Counted from the first letter of the stretch, positions 1-7,287 are shown. The stretch is 10,076 nt of DNA from Dehalococcoidales bacterium (GCA_030641585.1 DAOWHE010000057.1:1-10076); one strand, 5' to 3'. Numbers and translations are program-made. Notes: a model not told the origin generated them from the letters alone.

Positions 1-7
1 CAGTTGT

Positions 8-16
8 TGTTATAAT
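8..16 (+). promoter_or_regulatory. Extended -10 promoter element upstream of the P-type ATPase gene
   Basis: The sequence TGTTATAAT is an exact extended -10 element (TGnTATAAT). Any -35 hexamer would lie before the window edge and cannot be seen. The expected transcription start is near base 23, which would leave a leader of about 54 bases before the TTG start at 77. It could equally serve a transcript starting outside the window. Confidence 0.5.
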
Positions 17-76
17 AATCCAGTTTTGCAGCTTGCGAAGTGTGGGTAAATAAAGAATAACAAAGGGGCATCTGTA

Positions 77-2800
77 TTGACCAATGAGACTAAATGGTAT
101 CAGCTGACGGTGGACGAGGTTTTCAAATGCCTGTCAGCAGGTAGTTCTGGGCTCACTTCCAGCGAGGCTAAAGCCAGGCTGGAAAGATATGGTTATAACG
201 AACTGAAATTCAAGAAGCGGAGCCCTCTTGTTCGCTTCTTACTCCAGTTTCACAACCCCTTGATATATGTGCTGCTTGTTGCTGGCACTATTACCGGTAT
301 TCTGAGCCTGGGGGGAGAGGATATGGTGGGGGATACGGTGGTTATCTTTGGCGTTGTCATTCTCAATGTGATAATCGGTTTTGTTCAGGAGGGCAAGGGT
401 GAAGCGGCTATAGAGGCATTGCAGAGGATGATGGTCCTCGAGTCCACTGTGCTCCGCGATGGAAGAAGGCAGGTTATACCGGCACGGGAGCTGGTTCCCG
501 GTGATGTGATTTTACTTGAAGGCGGCGATAAGGTGCCAGCCGACCTGCGTTTGTTCAGCGTGAAGAACCTTCATATGGATGAAGCCGCTCTTACCGGAGA
601 ATCAGTGCCGGTAACCAAGGTTGATAGCCCCATTGCAAGACCAAATCTACCACCCGGGGACCAGCGCTGTATAGTTTTCAGTGGTACCTTTGCCACGCGA
701 GGCCGCGGAACGGGAATTGTGGTTGCTACCGGGGAGCAAACCGAGTTCGGTAGAATCGCCAAGCTAATGAAGGAGACCCGCAAAATCACCACTCCCCTGA
801 TGAGGAAGATAGCCGCCTTCACCAAATTCCTGATTTTTGCCGTCCTAGCCCTGGCCGCGGTTAACTTTATCTTAGCAGTGATATTTGAGTATGACCTGGT
901 CTACTCCTTCCTTGCCTCGGTATCCCTTGCTGTTGCCGCCATACCTGAGATGCTACCCGCCATAGTAGTTGCCATTTTAGCCCTGGCGGCGGTGGCTATG
1001 GCTAAGAGAAACGCGCTTATAAGGAGATTACCGGCAGCGGAAACACTGGGGGTAACTACTGTTATATGCTCAGATAAGACAGGCACCCTTACCAAAAATC
1101 AAATGACTGTAGTACATATCTACTCCGGGGGGAAACACTATAAAGTGAGTGGGGTTGGTTATGAACCCAGGGGGGAGTTTATTCTGGGGAATAGAGGAAT
1201 TAACCCGGCGCAGCAGGACCAGGAGTTACTTGAAACCTTAAGAGCCGGTTACCTAGTTAATAACGCAGCTCTAACGGAAGATAAAGCGGAACATGGCATT
1301 GTAGGAGACCCCACCGAAGGCGCTTTAGTGGTTTCGGCAGCTAAAGCCGGCATTACCAAAAAACCTCCTAGATTAGACGAAATACCTTTCGAGTCAGAGC
1401 AACAATACATGGCTACCCTGCATGAGGAGCAAGGGGGAAATGTTATCCATGTGAAGGGCTCGCCGGAGAAGGTCCTGCGGATGTGCCACCACCAGTTAAT
1501 TGATGGAAGTATTGAGCCACTAAGAAGTGAAGAGATATTAGCCAGAGCAGACGAGATGGCGGGAGACGCCTTGAGGGTGCTCGGTATGGCTTATAAGACT
1601 GTGCCCAAGGAGAAAAAGTTACTCTATTCAGATGATATGGGGGAACTGGTTTTTCTCGGGCTTCAGGGGATGATAGACCCACCTCGGGAAGAGTCGATAG
1701 AGGCGGTGAAGAAATGTAAGAGAGCCGGCATAAGGACGATAATGATAACCGGTGACCATGTCCAGACGGCAAAAGCCATTGCCCGACAGCTGGGAATTAG
1801 CGGAAACGGGGATAAGGTATTAAGCGGGGAAGAACTATCTCAAATGAGCGACGATGAGTTATATGAAATTGTGGACAGGGTCTCGGTGTATGCCAGGGTT
1901 GCTCCGGAGCACAAGTTGAGAATAGTAAAGCAGTTGCAGAGGAGGGGACACATCGCCGCCGTCACCGGCGATGGGGTAAACGATGCTCCCGCATTAAAGG
2001 CAGCTGACATTGGGATAGCCATGGGGATAACGGGAACCGAGGTGAGTAAAGAAGCTGCCGATATGGTTCTGGCTGATGATAACTTCGCCAGCATAGTGGG
2101 AGCGGTGGAAGAAGGCAGGCATGTCTGGAAGAACCTCCAAAAGGCTATACTGTATACCCTGCCCACCAATGGGGGACAGGCGCTATTGGTAATTGGGGCA
2201 ATACTTGCGGCACCATTTATACCCCTTTTCGCATTGGGCCTTCCTCTAGCACCGATACAAATCCTGTGGATAAATTTGTTTGACTCTGTATTTCTCACCT
2301 TACCCCTGATGATGGAGCCAAAGGAGAAGGGGCTGCTTGAAAGCCCGCCCAGCAGTCCCAAAGAGAAAATTGCTAACCGCCTGTTTTTCATCAGGGTTGG
2401 ACTGGTGTCACTGGCAATGGCGGCTACAGCCTTTATCGTATATTGGATATATGGGCATCTAGCTATTTCAGGCGGAGTAGACGAGCTAGCGTTAACCCAG
2501 GCACAGTCAGCGGCATTCATAAGCGTTGTGCTGGTGCACATCGGCTTTATATTTTCCGCCCGGTCAATATTCGGCTCGGCGTTCACCTTCAGCCCCTTCT
2601 CCAATAAGTGGGTGCTATGGGGTGTCGGCATAACCATCGTCACCAATGTCATGATAGTCTATGTCCCCTTTCTCAACGATTTGTTCCGAACAGCACCCTT
2701 CCCCACAGAGTGGTGGCCGTTCGTAATTCTTGCTCTCCTTCCGGGATTCCTCGTAGTCGAGCTGGAGAAGTTCTTAAGGAAGCAATTTAAGAGAGGTTAG
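77..2800 (+). CDS. P-type cation-transporting ATPase (P2/PMA1-like, ion uncertain)
   Basis: This 907-residue membrane pump couples ATP hydrolysis to cation movement across the cytoplasmic membrane. An N-terminal cation-ATPase domain (about 8-60) precedes M1-M2 (about 60-105). The actuator TGES motif is at 173-176, the phosphorylated DKTGT at 333-337 (Asp333), the nucleotide-domain KGSPE at 460-464, TGD at 558-560 and the hinge TGDGVNDAP at 630-638. About ten membrane helices are visible, with M7-M10 falling near 770-900. The length is normal for P2-type pumps. The ion-site residues are unusual: M4 carries PEMLP (290-294) rather than PEGLP, M5 has Asn698 but Gln701 where SERCA has Glu, and M6 reads NLFDS (733-737) rather than NLVTD. 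By family it resembles bacterial Ca2+ and PMA1-like ATPases; the transported ion cannot be named. The TTG start is supported by AAAGGGG at 62-68. It is followed by tRNA-Arg and appears to stand alone. Confidence 0.93.
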   Translation: MTNETKWYQLTVDEVFKCLSAGSSGLTSSEAKARLERYGYNELKFKKRSPLVRFLLQFHNPLIYVLLVAGTITGILSLGGEDMVGDTVVIFGVVILNVIIGFVQEGKGEAAIEALQRMMVLESTVLRDGRRQVIPARELVPGDVILLEGGDKVPADLRLFSVKNLHMDEAALTGESVPVTKVDSPIARPNLPPGDQRCIVFSGTFATRGRGTGIVVATGEQTEFGRIAKLMKETRKITTPLMRKIAAFTKFLIFAVLALAAVNFILAVIFEYDLVYSFLASVSLAVAAIPEMLPAIVVAILALAAVAMAKRNALIRRLPAAETLGVTTVICSDKTGTLTKNQMTVVHIYSGGKHYKVSGVGYEPRGEFILGNRGINPAQQDQELLETLRAGYLVNNAALTEDKAEHGIVGDPTEGALVVSAAKAGITKKPPRLDEIPFESEQQYMATLHEEQGGNVIHVKGSPEKVLRMCHHQLIDGSIEPLRSEEILARADEMAGDALRVLGMAYKTVPKEKKLLYSDDMGELVFLGLQGMIDPPREESIEAVKKCKRAGIRTIMITGDHVQTAKAIARQLGISGNGDKVLSGEELSQMSDDELYEIVDRVSVYARVAPEHKLRIVKQLQRRGHIAAVTGDGVNDAPALKAADIGIAMGITGTEVSKEAADMVLADDNFASIVGAVEEGRHVWKNLQKAILYTLPTNGGQALLVIGAILAAPFIPLFALGLPLAPIQILWINLFDSVFLTLPLMMEPKEKGLLESPPSSPKEKIANRLFFIRVGLVSLAMAATAFIVYWIYGHLAISGGVDELALTQAQSAAFISVVLVHIGFIFSARSIFGSAFTFSPFSNKWVLWGVGITIVTNVMIVYVPFLNDLFRTAPFPTEWWPFVILALLPGFLVVELEKFLRKQFKRG

Positions 2801-2839
2801 CTTTAGGAGTGGATGCGCCTAGCGGATTCAACTATCCTG

Positions 2840-2868
2840 TTGCTTAATCGTTGGTCTTAGGGTAAAAT
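2840..2868 (+). promoter_or_regulatory. Sigma-70-type promoter for tRNA-Arg and probably the por operon
   Basis: A -35 TTGCTT (2840-2845) and a -10 TAAAAT (2863-2868) are separated by exactly 17 bases. The predicted start, about 7 bases after the -10, falls near 2875, three bases before the mature tRNA-Arg 5' end. No other promoter is visible between this tRNA and porG, so it may also drive porGDAB. Confidence 0.6.
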
Positions 2869-2877
2869 TAGAAGCCA

Positions 2878-2950
2878 GCCCCTGTAGCTCAGGTGGATAG
2901 AGCACCAGCCTCCGAAGCTGGGGGCGAGCGTTCGAGTCGCTCCAGGGGCG
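2878..2950 (+). tRNA. tRNA-Arg (anticodon CCG)
   Basis: The cloverleaf is complete. The acceptor stem pairs GCCCCTG (2878-2884) with CAGGGGC (2943-2949), followed by discriminator G2950. The anticodon stem pairs CCAGC (2905-2909) with GCTGG (2917-2921) around the loop CTCCGAA, giving anticodon CCG at 2912-2914, which reads CGG. The T-arm is GAGCG-TTCGAGT-CGCTC. The 3' CCA is not encoded (the next bases are TAT), unlike the other three tRNAs here, so it must be added by nucleotidyltransferase. The porG reading frame begins only 12 bases after the tRNA. Confidence 0.97.
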
Positions 2951-2962
2951 TATTGGTAATAA

Positions 2963-3550
2963 TTGGGAGGCACGGCAATAGATACAGGGGAGCTAATTAG
3001 CATCAGGTGGCATGGTCGTGGTGGTCAGGGTGCCGTTACCTCGGCGGCACTGGTGGCCCAGGCGGCTATAAATGAAGGCAAATTCGCCCAGGCTTTTCCC
3101 AGCTTCGGTCCGGAAAGAAGGGGCGCCCCGGTACAGGCCTTTGTCAGAATAAGTAATAAAGAGCCTATCAGGATACGGGCTGAGATTACCGAGCCTGACA
3201 TAGTAGTCGTCTTTGACCCCAGGCTGCTTCACATTGCCAAGGTGACCTCGGGTCTTAAAGAGGGAGGAACGCTGGTAATTAATACCCGAAGGCCACTTGA
3301 GGATATTGAAGCCGAGTTTGGGGCTAACTGGCAACTAGCCATAATTGACGCTACCACCATTGCCCGTGAACTACTGGGGGTCAACATTGTCAATACTACC
3401 ATGATTGGCGCTTTAGTCAGGGTGACCGGAGTTGTTAAGCTTGAGTCCCTGCTTGAGCCTCTAAAAGAGCGGTTTGGGCATCTGGCTGAAAAGAATATTA
3501 ACACCATGAAAAGGGCCTATGAGGAAACCTTGGTCAAGGAGAGCGGTTAA
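2963..3550 (+). CDS. porG: 2-oxoacid (pyruvate):ferredoxin oxidoreductase, gamma subunit
   Basis: This is the gamma subunit of the four-subunit POR/VOR-type enzyme, which converts pyruvate or a related 2-oxoacid plus CoA to acyl-CoA and CO2 and reduces ferredoxin in the cytoplasm. The family signature RWHGRGGQGAVTSA sits at about residues 15-28, and FPSFGPERRGAPVQAF at about 45-60 is the typical second conserved block. A total of 195 residues is usual for the family. It opens a tight operon: porD follows directly. The start is doubtful. The only standard start codon in frame is TTG at 2963, just after an in-frame TAA (2960-2962), but the best ribosome-binding sequence, GGGAGG (2965-2970), lies inside its first codons. 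True initiation could instead be at a rare ATA (2978) or ATT. Function is secure; the N-terminus is not. Confidence 0.93.
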   Translation: MGGTAIDTGELISIRWHGRGGQGAVTSAALVAQAAINEGKFAQAFPSFGPERRGAPVQAFVRISNKEPIRIRAEITEPDIVVVFDPRLLHIAKVTSGLKEGGTLVINTRRPLEDIEAEFGANWQLAIIDATTIARELLGVNIVNTTMIGALVRVTGVVKLESLLEPLKERFGHLAEKNINTMKRAYEETLVKESG

Positions 3551-3844
3551 TTGGTAAAACCAGAGAAGGAACTAACCTGGAAAGACCTGGAGATTGGTGC
3601 AGTTGTAACCGAACCGGGCAATGCCCGCCAGTACCGAACCGGAGACTGGCGGTCCCAGAGACCAACCTATAAGTTTGATAAGTGCATAAAATGCGGCCTG
3701 TGCTGGGTTTTCTGCCCCGAGGCGTGCTTCCACCAGAACGACGAGGGATATTTTGTGGCTGACCTTTACTATTGTTACGGCTGTGGCATCTGTGCCAAAG
3801 AGTGTCCCACCGGTGTGATAACCATGGTGGAGGAGGAAGAATAA
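3551..3844 (+). CDS. porD: 2-oxoacid (pyruvate):ferredoxin oxidoreductase, delta (ferredoxin-like) subunit
   Basis: This 97-residue electron-transfer subunit relays electrons from the catalytic beta subunit to external ferredoxin. It shows two classic four-cysteine motifs for [4Fe-4S] clusters: CIKCGLCWVFCP (Cys45, 48, 51, 55) and CYGCGICAKECP (Cys75, 78, 81, 85). An N-terminal stretch of about 40 residues with LTWKDLEIGAVV is typical of PorD. Translation starts at TTG 3551, supported by AAGGAGAG about 8 bases upstream at the end of porG. The gene follows porG without a gap, and its TAA stop overlaps the ATG of porA (TAATG), a sign of translational coupling. The gene order gamma-delta-alpha-beta is characteristic of POR and VOR enzymes. 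Confidence 0.96.
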   Translation: MVKPEKELTWKDLEIGAVVTEPGNARQYRTGDWRSQRPTYKFDKCIKCGLCWVFCPEACFHQNDEGYFVADLYYCYGCGICAKECPTGVITMVEEEE

Positions 3845-5019
3845 TGGCCAAGAGGGTGGGCATAGAGGTATCGGTAGCTATTGGTGAGGTAGTCACCATG
3901 ACCAATACCGACGTGATAGCGGCTTATCCTATTACTCCACAGACCCATATTGTTGAGCACCCGGCCAAGCTGGCAGCTGATGGGGAACTGGATGCGGAGT
4001 ACATCCCGGTTGAATCAGAACACTCAGCGATGAGTGCCTGTCTGGGGGCGGCGGCAGCCGGCGCGCGGACATTTACAGCTACAGCCGGGCAGGGACTGGA
4101 GCTCATGCATGAAGTGCTATACATTGCTTCGTCTATGCAACTACCAGTAGTTATGGCAGTAGCCAACCGAGCCCTATCGGCGCCCTTAAGTGTTTGGGGT
4201 GACCATTCTGATGCTATGGCAGTCCGTGACACCGGCTGGATTCAGATATTCACTGAAAACGGCCAGGAGGTTGTTGATAATATTCTGTGTGCTTTTCGTA
4301 TTGCTGAAGATAGGGGAGTCTTGTTGCCGGTAATGGTTAACCTGGATGGGTTTCATCTATCACATGTTATTGAGCCGATACTGCTACCGGAGCAGAGTGA
4401 AGTCGATGCCTTTCTGCCACCCAATGATTACCCTCTGCCGCTGGATCCGGCTAAGCCGGTGACCATGGGCGACTTTGGCCCTCCCTTTATCTATACCGAA
4501 GTCAAGTGGGCGCAGGAAGTGAATCTAAGGAAGTCTATGGAGACAATTCTTAAGTGCTGGGGGGAGTTTGACAGAATATTTAAGCGCTGCTACCACCCAG
4601 TGGAATGCTACCGCAGTGAGGACGCTGAGGTACTGCTTCTAACCATGGGCAGCTTTTCTGAGACGGCGATGACGGCTATAGACCGGATGCGAGGGGAGGG
4701 CAAGAATATCGGCTTAATAAGGCTTCGTCTTTGGCGCCCCTTCCCCTTTGATGAAATCCGCAACGCAGTTAAGGACGCTGAGGTTCTCATTGTGCTCGAC
4801 CGAGCCCTCTCCTTTGGCGGACCTGGGGGACCGGTTTCTTCTGAAATCCGCTCGGCTCTATATAATGAGGACAGGAGGCCAAAGATAGTGAGTTTTGTCG
4901 GTGGTCTCGGCGGCCGGGATATTACTGTTAGCGGCTTTCAAGAGATGATAAATAGGGGTATAGAGATTTCCAAGACGGGAAGCAAGCATGAATTTGAAAT
5001 ATTTGGGGTAAGAGAGTAA
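3844..5019 (+). CDS. porA: 2-oxoacid (pyruvate):ferredoxin oxidoreductase, alpha subunit
   Basis: The alpha subunit (391 residues) carries the pyrimidine-binding half of the thiamine diphosphate site and helps bind the 2-oxoacid. Conserved blocks are AAYPITPQTHIVE near residue 26 (YPITP 28-32), ESEHSAMSACLGAAAAGAR (57-75), TFTATAGQGLELMHEVL (76-92), and VMVNLDGFHLSH near the middle. The ATG at 3844 is preferred because it overlaps the porD stop by one base and follows the strong ribosome site GGAGGAGGAAGA. An in-frame ATG at 3772 would add 24 residues encoded inside the porD cysteine region and is not credible. The length matches PorA/VorA. Sequence alone does not separate pyruvate from branched-chain 2-oxoacid specificity; pyruvate is the more common substrate. 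Confidence 0.95.
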   Translation: MAKRVGIEVSVAIGEVVTMTNTDVIAAYPITPQTHIVEHPAKLAADGELDAEYIPVESEHSAMSACLGAAAAGARTFTATAGQGLELMHEVLYIASSMQLPVVMAVANRALSAPLSVWGDHSDAMAVRDTGWIQIFTENGQEVVDNILCAFRIAEDRGVLLPVMVNLDGFHLSHVIEPILLPEQSEVDAFLPPNDYPLPLDPAKPVTMGDFGPPFIYTEVKWAQEVNLRKSMETILKCWGEFDRIFKRCYHPVECYRSEDAEVLLLTMGSFSETAMTAIDRMRGEGKNIGLIRLRLWRPFPFDEIRNAVKDAEVLIVLDRALSFGGPGGPVSSEIRSALYNEDRRPKIVSFVGGLGGRDITVSGFQEMINRGIEISKTGSKHEFEIFGVRE

Positions 5020-5990
5020 TGGGGAAGAAGTTTATAGATGTTGGGCAGGAGCTACCACCGAAAATAAGAGCCAGACACGCTATTCATGAGGTGCGCCCGG
5101 TAACTATTAAGGAGAATTTCGCCTCGGGGAACCGCTCATGCATCGGTTGTGCTGAGGTATTAGCAGTGAGGCTTACCTGCAAGGCACTGGGGGATAATGT
5201 AATTATTGCCATGGCTACCGGTTGCATGGAGATAGTTTCGTCACAGCTACCTTACACCTCTTGGGAGGTTCCCTGGATTCATACCCTGTTTGAGAATACC
5301 GCCGCCGTAGCTTCTGGTATAGAGGCCGGTCTAAAAGCTATGATGAGAAAGGGGAGAATCCCAGTACAGGAGACGAAGGTGGTGGCTATGGCCGGTGATG
5401 GTGGTACCGCTGATATTGGGCTTCAGGCACTATCCGGAGCCTTGGAGAGGGGGCATAATTTCCTCTACATCTGCTTTGACAACGAAGCCTATATGAATAC
5501 CGGGATTCAGAGGTCTTCGGCTACTCCCTATGGTGCATCCACAACCACTTCTCCGGCGGGTAAGGTGAGCATTGGGCAAATTACCTGGAAGAAGGATATG
5601 CCGGCTATTGTCGCCGCTCATAATATACCCTATATCGCCACCGCCTGCCCCAGCTATCCCTTTGACTTGATGGACAAGGTGTCTAAAGCCGCAGCAGTAA
5701 AGGGGCCGGCGTATGTACATATTTTGTCGGTTTGCCCCGTTGGCTGGCGGTCTCCCTCTGAGTTAAGCGTCAGGATAGGTCGCTTGGCGGTTGAGACCGG
5801 GATATTTCCGCTCTATGAAATAGAGAATGGCAAATATAAGATGAGCCTTGATTTACCCAAACTTAAACCAGTTTATGATTACATGAGACTGCAGGGTCGC
5901 TTTCGGCATCTATCCGAAGATACAATAAAGCAGATTCAGCAACGGGTGGCCGAGGAATACCAAAAGCTTGTGGCTAAGGCAGAGGGCTAG
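5019..5990 (+). CDS. porB: 2-oxoacid (pyruvate):ferredoxin oxidoreductase, beta subunit
   Basis: The beta subunit (323 residues) binds the diphosphate end of thiamine diphosphate and one [4Fe-4S] cluster. The thiamine motif begins GDGGTADIG (G126-D127-G128) and ends FDNEAYMNTG (Asn155, Asn160). The four cluster cysteines expected for this family are seen at Cys41 and Cys44 (SCIGCAE), Cys69 (ATGCMEI) and Cys239 (SVCPVGW). The length matches other PorB proteins. The ATG overlaps the porA stop by one base (TAATG), and AAGAGAG just upstream serves as ribosome site. This closes the operon. No strong intrinsic terminator follows, and the next gene is tRNA-Pro with its own promoter. Confidence 0.96.
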   Translation: MGKKFIDVGQELPPKIRARHAIHEVRPVTIKENFASGNRSCIGCAEVLAVRLTCKALGDNVIIAMATGCMEIVSSQLPYTSWEVPWIHTLFENTAAVASGIEAGLKAMMRKGRIPVQETKVVAMAGDGGTADIGLQALSGALERGHNFLYICFDNEAYMNTGIQRSSATPYGASTTTSPAGKVSIGQITWKKDMPAIVAAHNIPYIATACPSYPFDLMDKVSKAAAVKGPAYVHILSVCPVGWRSPSELSVRIGRLAVETGIFPLYEIENGKYKMSLDLPKLKPVYDYMRLQGRFRHLSEDTIKQIQQRVAEEYQKLVAKAEG

Positions 5991-6069
5991 ACTGCAGAGG
6001 AAGGTAAATCAAGCCCCGGAGTTATTTGACCTTTGCCTTGATTGCCGAGACTAATGCCCTAATATTAGC

Positions 6070-6098
6070 TTGACCGCAAATTAGCGCCTTGCTATACT
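6070..6098 (+). promoter_or_regulatory. Promoter of tRNA-Pro
   Basis: TTGACC (6070-6075) and TATACT (6093-6098) are separated by 17 bases, and TGC before the -10 makes it an extended -10. The predicted start is about base 6105, next to the mature tRNA 5' end at 6106. It is one of the strongest promoters in the window. Confidence 0.75.
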
Positions 6099-6105
6099 TT
6101 GGCTG

Positions 6106-6183
6106 CGGGGTGTGGCGCAGCCTGGTTAGCGCGCAGCGTTTGGGACGCTGAGGTCGGAGGTTCAAATCCTCTCACCCCGACCA
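6106..6183 (+). tRNA. tRNA-Pro (anticodon TGG), CCA encoded
   Basis: Acceptor CGGGGTG (6106-6112) pairs with CACCCCG (6173-6179), followed by discriminator A6180 and an encoded CCA (6181-6183). The anticodon stem CAGCG/CGCTG (6134-6138/6146-6150) closes the loop TTTGGGA with anticodon TGG at 6141-6143. The T-arm is GGAGG-TTCAAAT-CCTCT. TGG with a modified wobble U would read most proline codons. Confidence 0.97.
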
Positions 6184-6287
6184 TGTTCCCCTGATAACCA
6201 CCAGAAACAGCAAGGCTAACCAGATGTTCCGAGGATTTAGGGCAGCTGAAGCTATAACCGGTATCACTCGGTAAGTGAGGCTAATAT

Positions 6288-6737
6288 ATGAACCTCAAAG
6301 AATACCGGCAGAAACGGGATTTTGAGGGCACCTCTGAACCAGAAGGGGAGCTGGGAGCCACCGTAGGTTCTCGCTTCGTTGTTCACAAACATCAGGCGAG
6401 GCACCTCCACTATGATTTCCGTCTGGAAATGGGAGGCTTACTCAAGAGCTGGGCCGTACCCAAGGGAGTCCCCTTGGAGCCTGGGGTAAGGCGCCTGGCA
6501 GTTCAGGTAGAAGACCACCCGATAGAATACATAGATTTCGCCGGCGTAATTCCTGAGGGCCAATATGGGGCCGGGACTGTGGAGATATGGGACAGGGGTC
6601 AATTTGAGCTTAGCCGGCAAGCGCCAGGCCGATTGGAGTTTACCCTGAGGGGGGAGAAGCTATCGGGTGACTATGTCTTAATTCACACCGATGGTAAGAA
6701 CTGGCTTCTCATCAAGCGAAAGGCAGGGACAGGATAA
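6288..6737 (+). CDS. Stand-alone LigD-type 3'-phosphoesterase domain protein
   Basis: The 149-residue protein is a DNA ligase D 3'-phosphoesterase domain without ligase or polymerase parts. In the family this domain trims 3'-ribonucleosides and 3'-phosphates at DNA ends during repair. The catalytic pattern described for Pseudomonas LigD (His, His, Asp, Arg, then His and Tyr) can be placed by spacing at His35, His41, Asp43, Arg45, His77 and Tyr81. Other conserved blocks are SWAVPKG (54-60), VEDHPIEY (74-81) and IPEGQYGAGTVEIWD (88-102). ATG 6288 has GTGAGG 7 bases upstream. No Ku or ligase gene lies nearby, so any partner must be encoded elsewhere. Single-domain versions occur in various bacteria and archaea, so this is probably a complete gene rather than a fragment. 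Confidence 0.93.
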   Translation: MNLKEYRQKRDFEGTSEPEGELGATVGSRFVVHKHQARHLHYDFRLEMGGLLKSWAVPKGVPLEPGVRRLAVQVEDHPIEYIDFAGVIPEGQYGAGTVEIWDRGQFELSRQAPGRLEFTLRGEKLSGDYVLIHTDGKNWLLIKRKAGTG

Positions 6738-6768
6738 CATTAATGACTAGTGGAAGGGAGACAGTAGT

Positions 6769-7068
6769 ATGGCATCAGAGCAGGTAAGCCTTTCGGTAAA
6801 CGATTCACCTATCCAGCTTGAAGGTTTTGTGCGGAAGTTTATTATTGAGGTTATGACTGGCATAGTCACCACGCTGAAGGGGACTGGAGAAATACAGAGC
6901 TTAAAGCTTTCTATTGAAGGGGAAGCTACCCAAATCAATCTGAATGGCGCTCTAGTTCCGGTTATCCCCTTTGTCGGCAAATTTATTAGAAACACTGTTA
7001 TTGGCATGGTCACGCCACTAAAAGGAGTGGGTCAGATAGATAGGCTGGAAATCAACATCACCAAGTAA
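6769..7068 (+). CDS. Small protein of unknown function made of two tandem copies of one ~47-residue unit
   Basis: I do not recognise this 99-residue protein. It has no signal peptide, no clear membrane helix and no cysteines. Residues 6-51 and 54-99 align without gaps at an offset of 48, with about 16 of 46 positions identical. Shared positions include Asn11/59, FV-KFI (20-25/68-73), G-VT-LKG-G-I (31-42/79-90), Leu45/93 and Ile49/97. Each unit looks like a beta strand, an amphipathic stretch around VTxLKG and a final strand, so the protein may fold as a pseudo-symmetric dimer of repeats. ATG 6769 follows a good ribosome site, GGAAGGGAG (6752-6760). It lies 31 bases after the phosphoesterase gene and may share its transcript, which need not mean a shared function. 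The intact frame, ribosome site and protein-level repeat argue that it is real. Confidence 0.8.
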   Translation: MASEQVSLSVNDSPIQLEGFVRKFIIEVMTGIVTTLKGTGEIQSLKLSIEGEATQINLNGALVPVIPFVGKFIRNTVIGMVTPLKGVGQIDRLEINITK

Positions 7069-7073
7069 GCCTA

Positions 7074-7102
7074 TTGATTGCTAAAACACCAATGGTTATA
7101 AT
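7074..7102 (+). promoter_or_regulatory. Promoter upstream of tRNA-Gly
   Basis: TTGATT (7074-7079) and a perfect TATAAT (7097-7102) are 17 bases apart. The predicted start is near 7109, giving a leader of about 54 bases before tRNA-Gly at 7163. It begins six bases after the preceding stop codon, so it marks the boundary of a new transcription unit. Confidence 0.7.
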
Positions 7103-7162
7103 AGTACCAGTGTAGAATAAGAGGTCTCTGACCGGGGCTGTAGGGGGTAGTTGACATAATAT

Positions 7163-7238
7163 GCGGGAGTAACTCAGTTGGTAGAGTCCCTGCCTTCCAA
7201 GCAGGTTGTCGCGAGTTCGAGTCTCGTCTCCCGCTCCA
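7163..7238 (+). tRNA. tRNA-Gly (anticodon TCC), CCA encoded
   Basis: Acceptor GCGGGAG (7163-7169) pairs with CTCCCGC (7228-7234), then discriminator T7235 and CCA (7236-7238). Anticodon stem CCTGC/GCAGG encloses the loop CTTCCAA with anticodon TCC at 7196-7198. The T-arm is GCGAG-TTCGAGT-CTCGT with one terminal G-T pair. Confidence 0.97.
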
Positions 7239-7252
7239 TTCAGACCTCAGAC

Positions 7253-7281
7253 TTGAGCCGCTACTAAAATAGTGTTAAACT
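7253..7281 (+). promoter_or_regulatory. Promoter of the CAT-anticodon tRNA
   Basis: TTGAGC (7253-7258) and TAAACT (7276-7281) are 17 bases apart, and TGT directly before the -10 gives an extended -10. The predicted start falls at about 7288, exactly the mature tRNA 5' end. The tRNA may therefore be transcribed on its own as well as from the upstream tRNA-Gly promoter. Confidence 0.6.
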
Positions 7282-7287
7282 CATCCG

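Noticed and set aside
1840..2652. Long minus-strand open frame opposite the ATPase gene
   Set aside because: It lies wholly antisense to highly conserved ATPase motifs and shows no recognisable domain; it is a codon-bias shadow.
3772..3843. In-frame upstream extension of porA
   Set aside because: It overlaps the second cysteine motif of porD, and the ATG at 3844 has an excellent ribosome site and TAATG coupling.
6007..6043. AATCAAG/CTTGATT inverted repeat after porB as a terminator
   Set aside because: Only 7 pairs around a 23-base loop and no T-run, so an intrinsic terminator is not supported.
7151..7162. TTGACA followed by TAATAT just before tRNA-Gly
   Set aside because: The TTGACA is only 7 bases from the tRNA and a -10 at correct spacing would fall inside it; the promoter at 7074-7102 fits far better.
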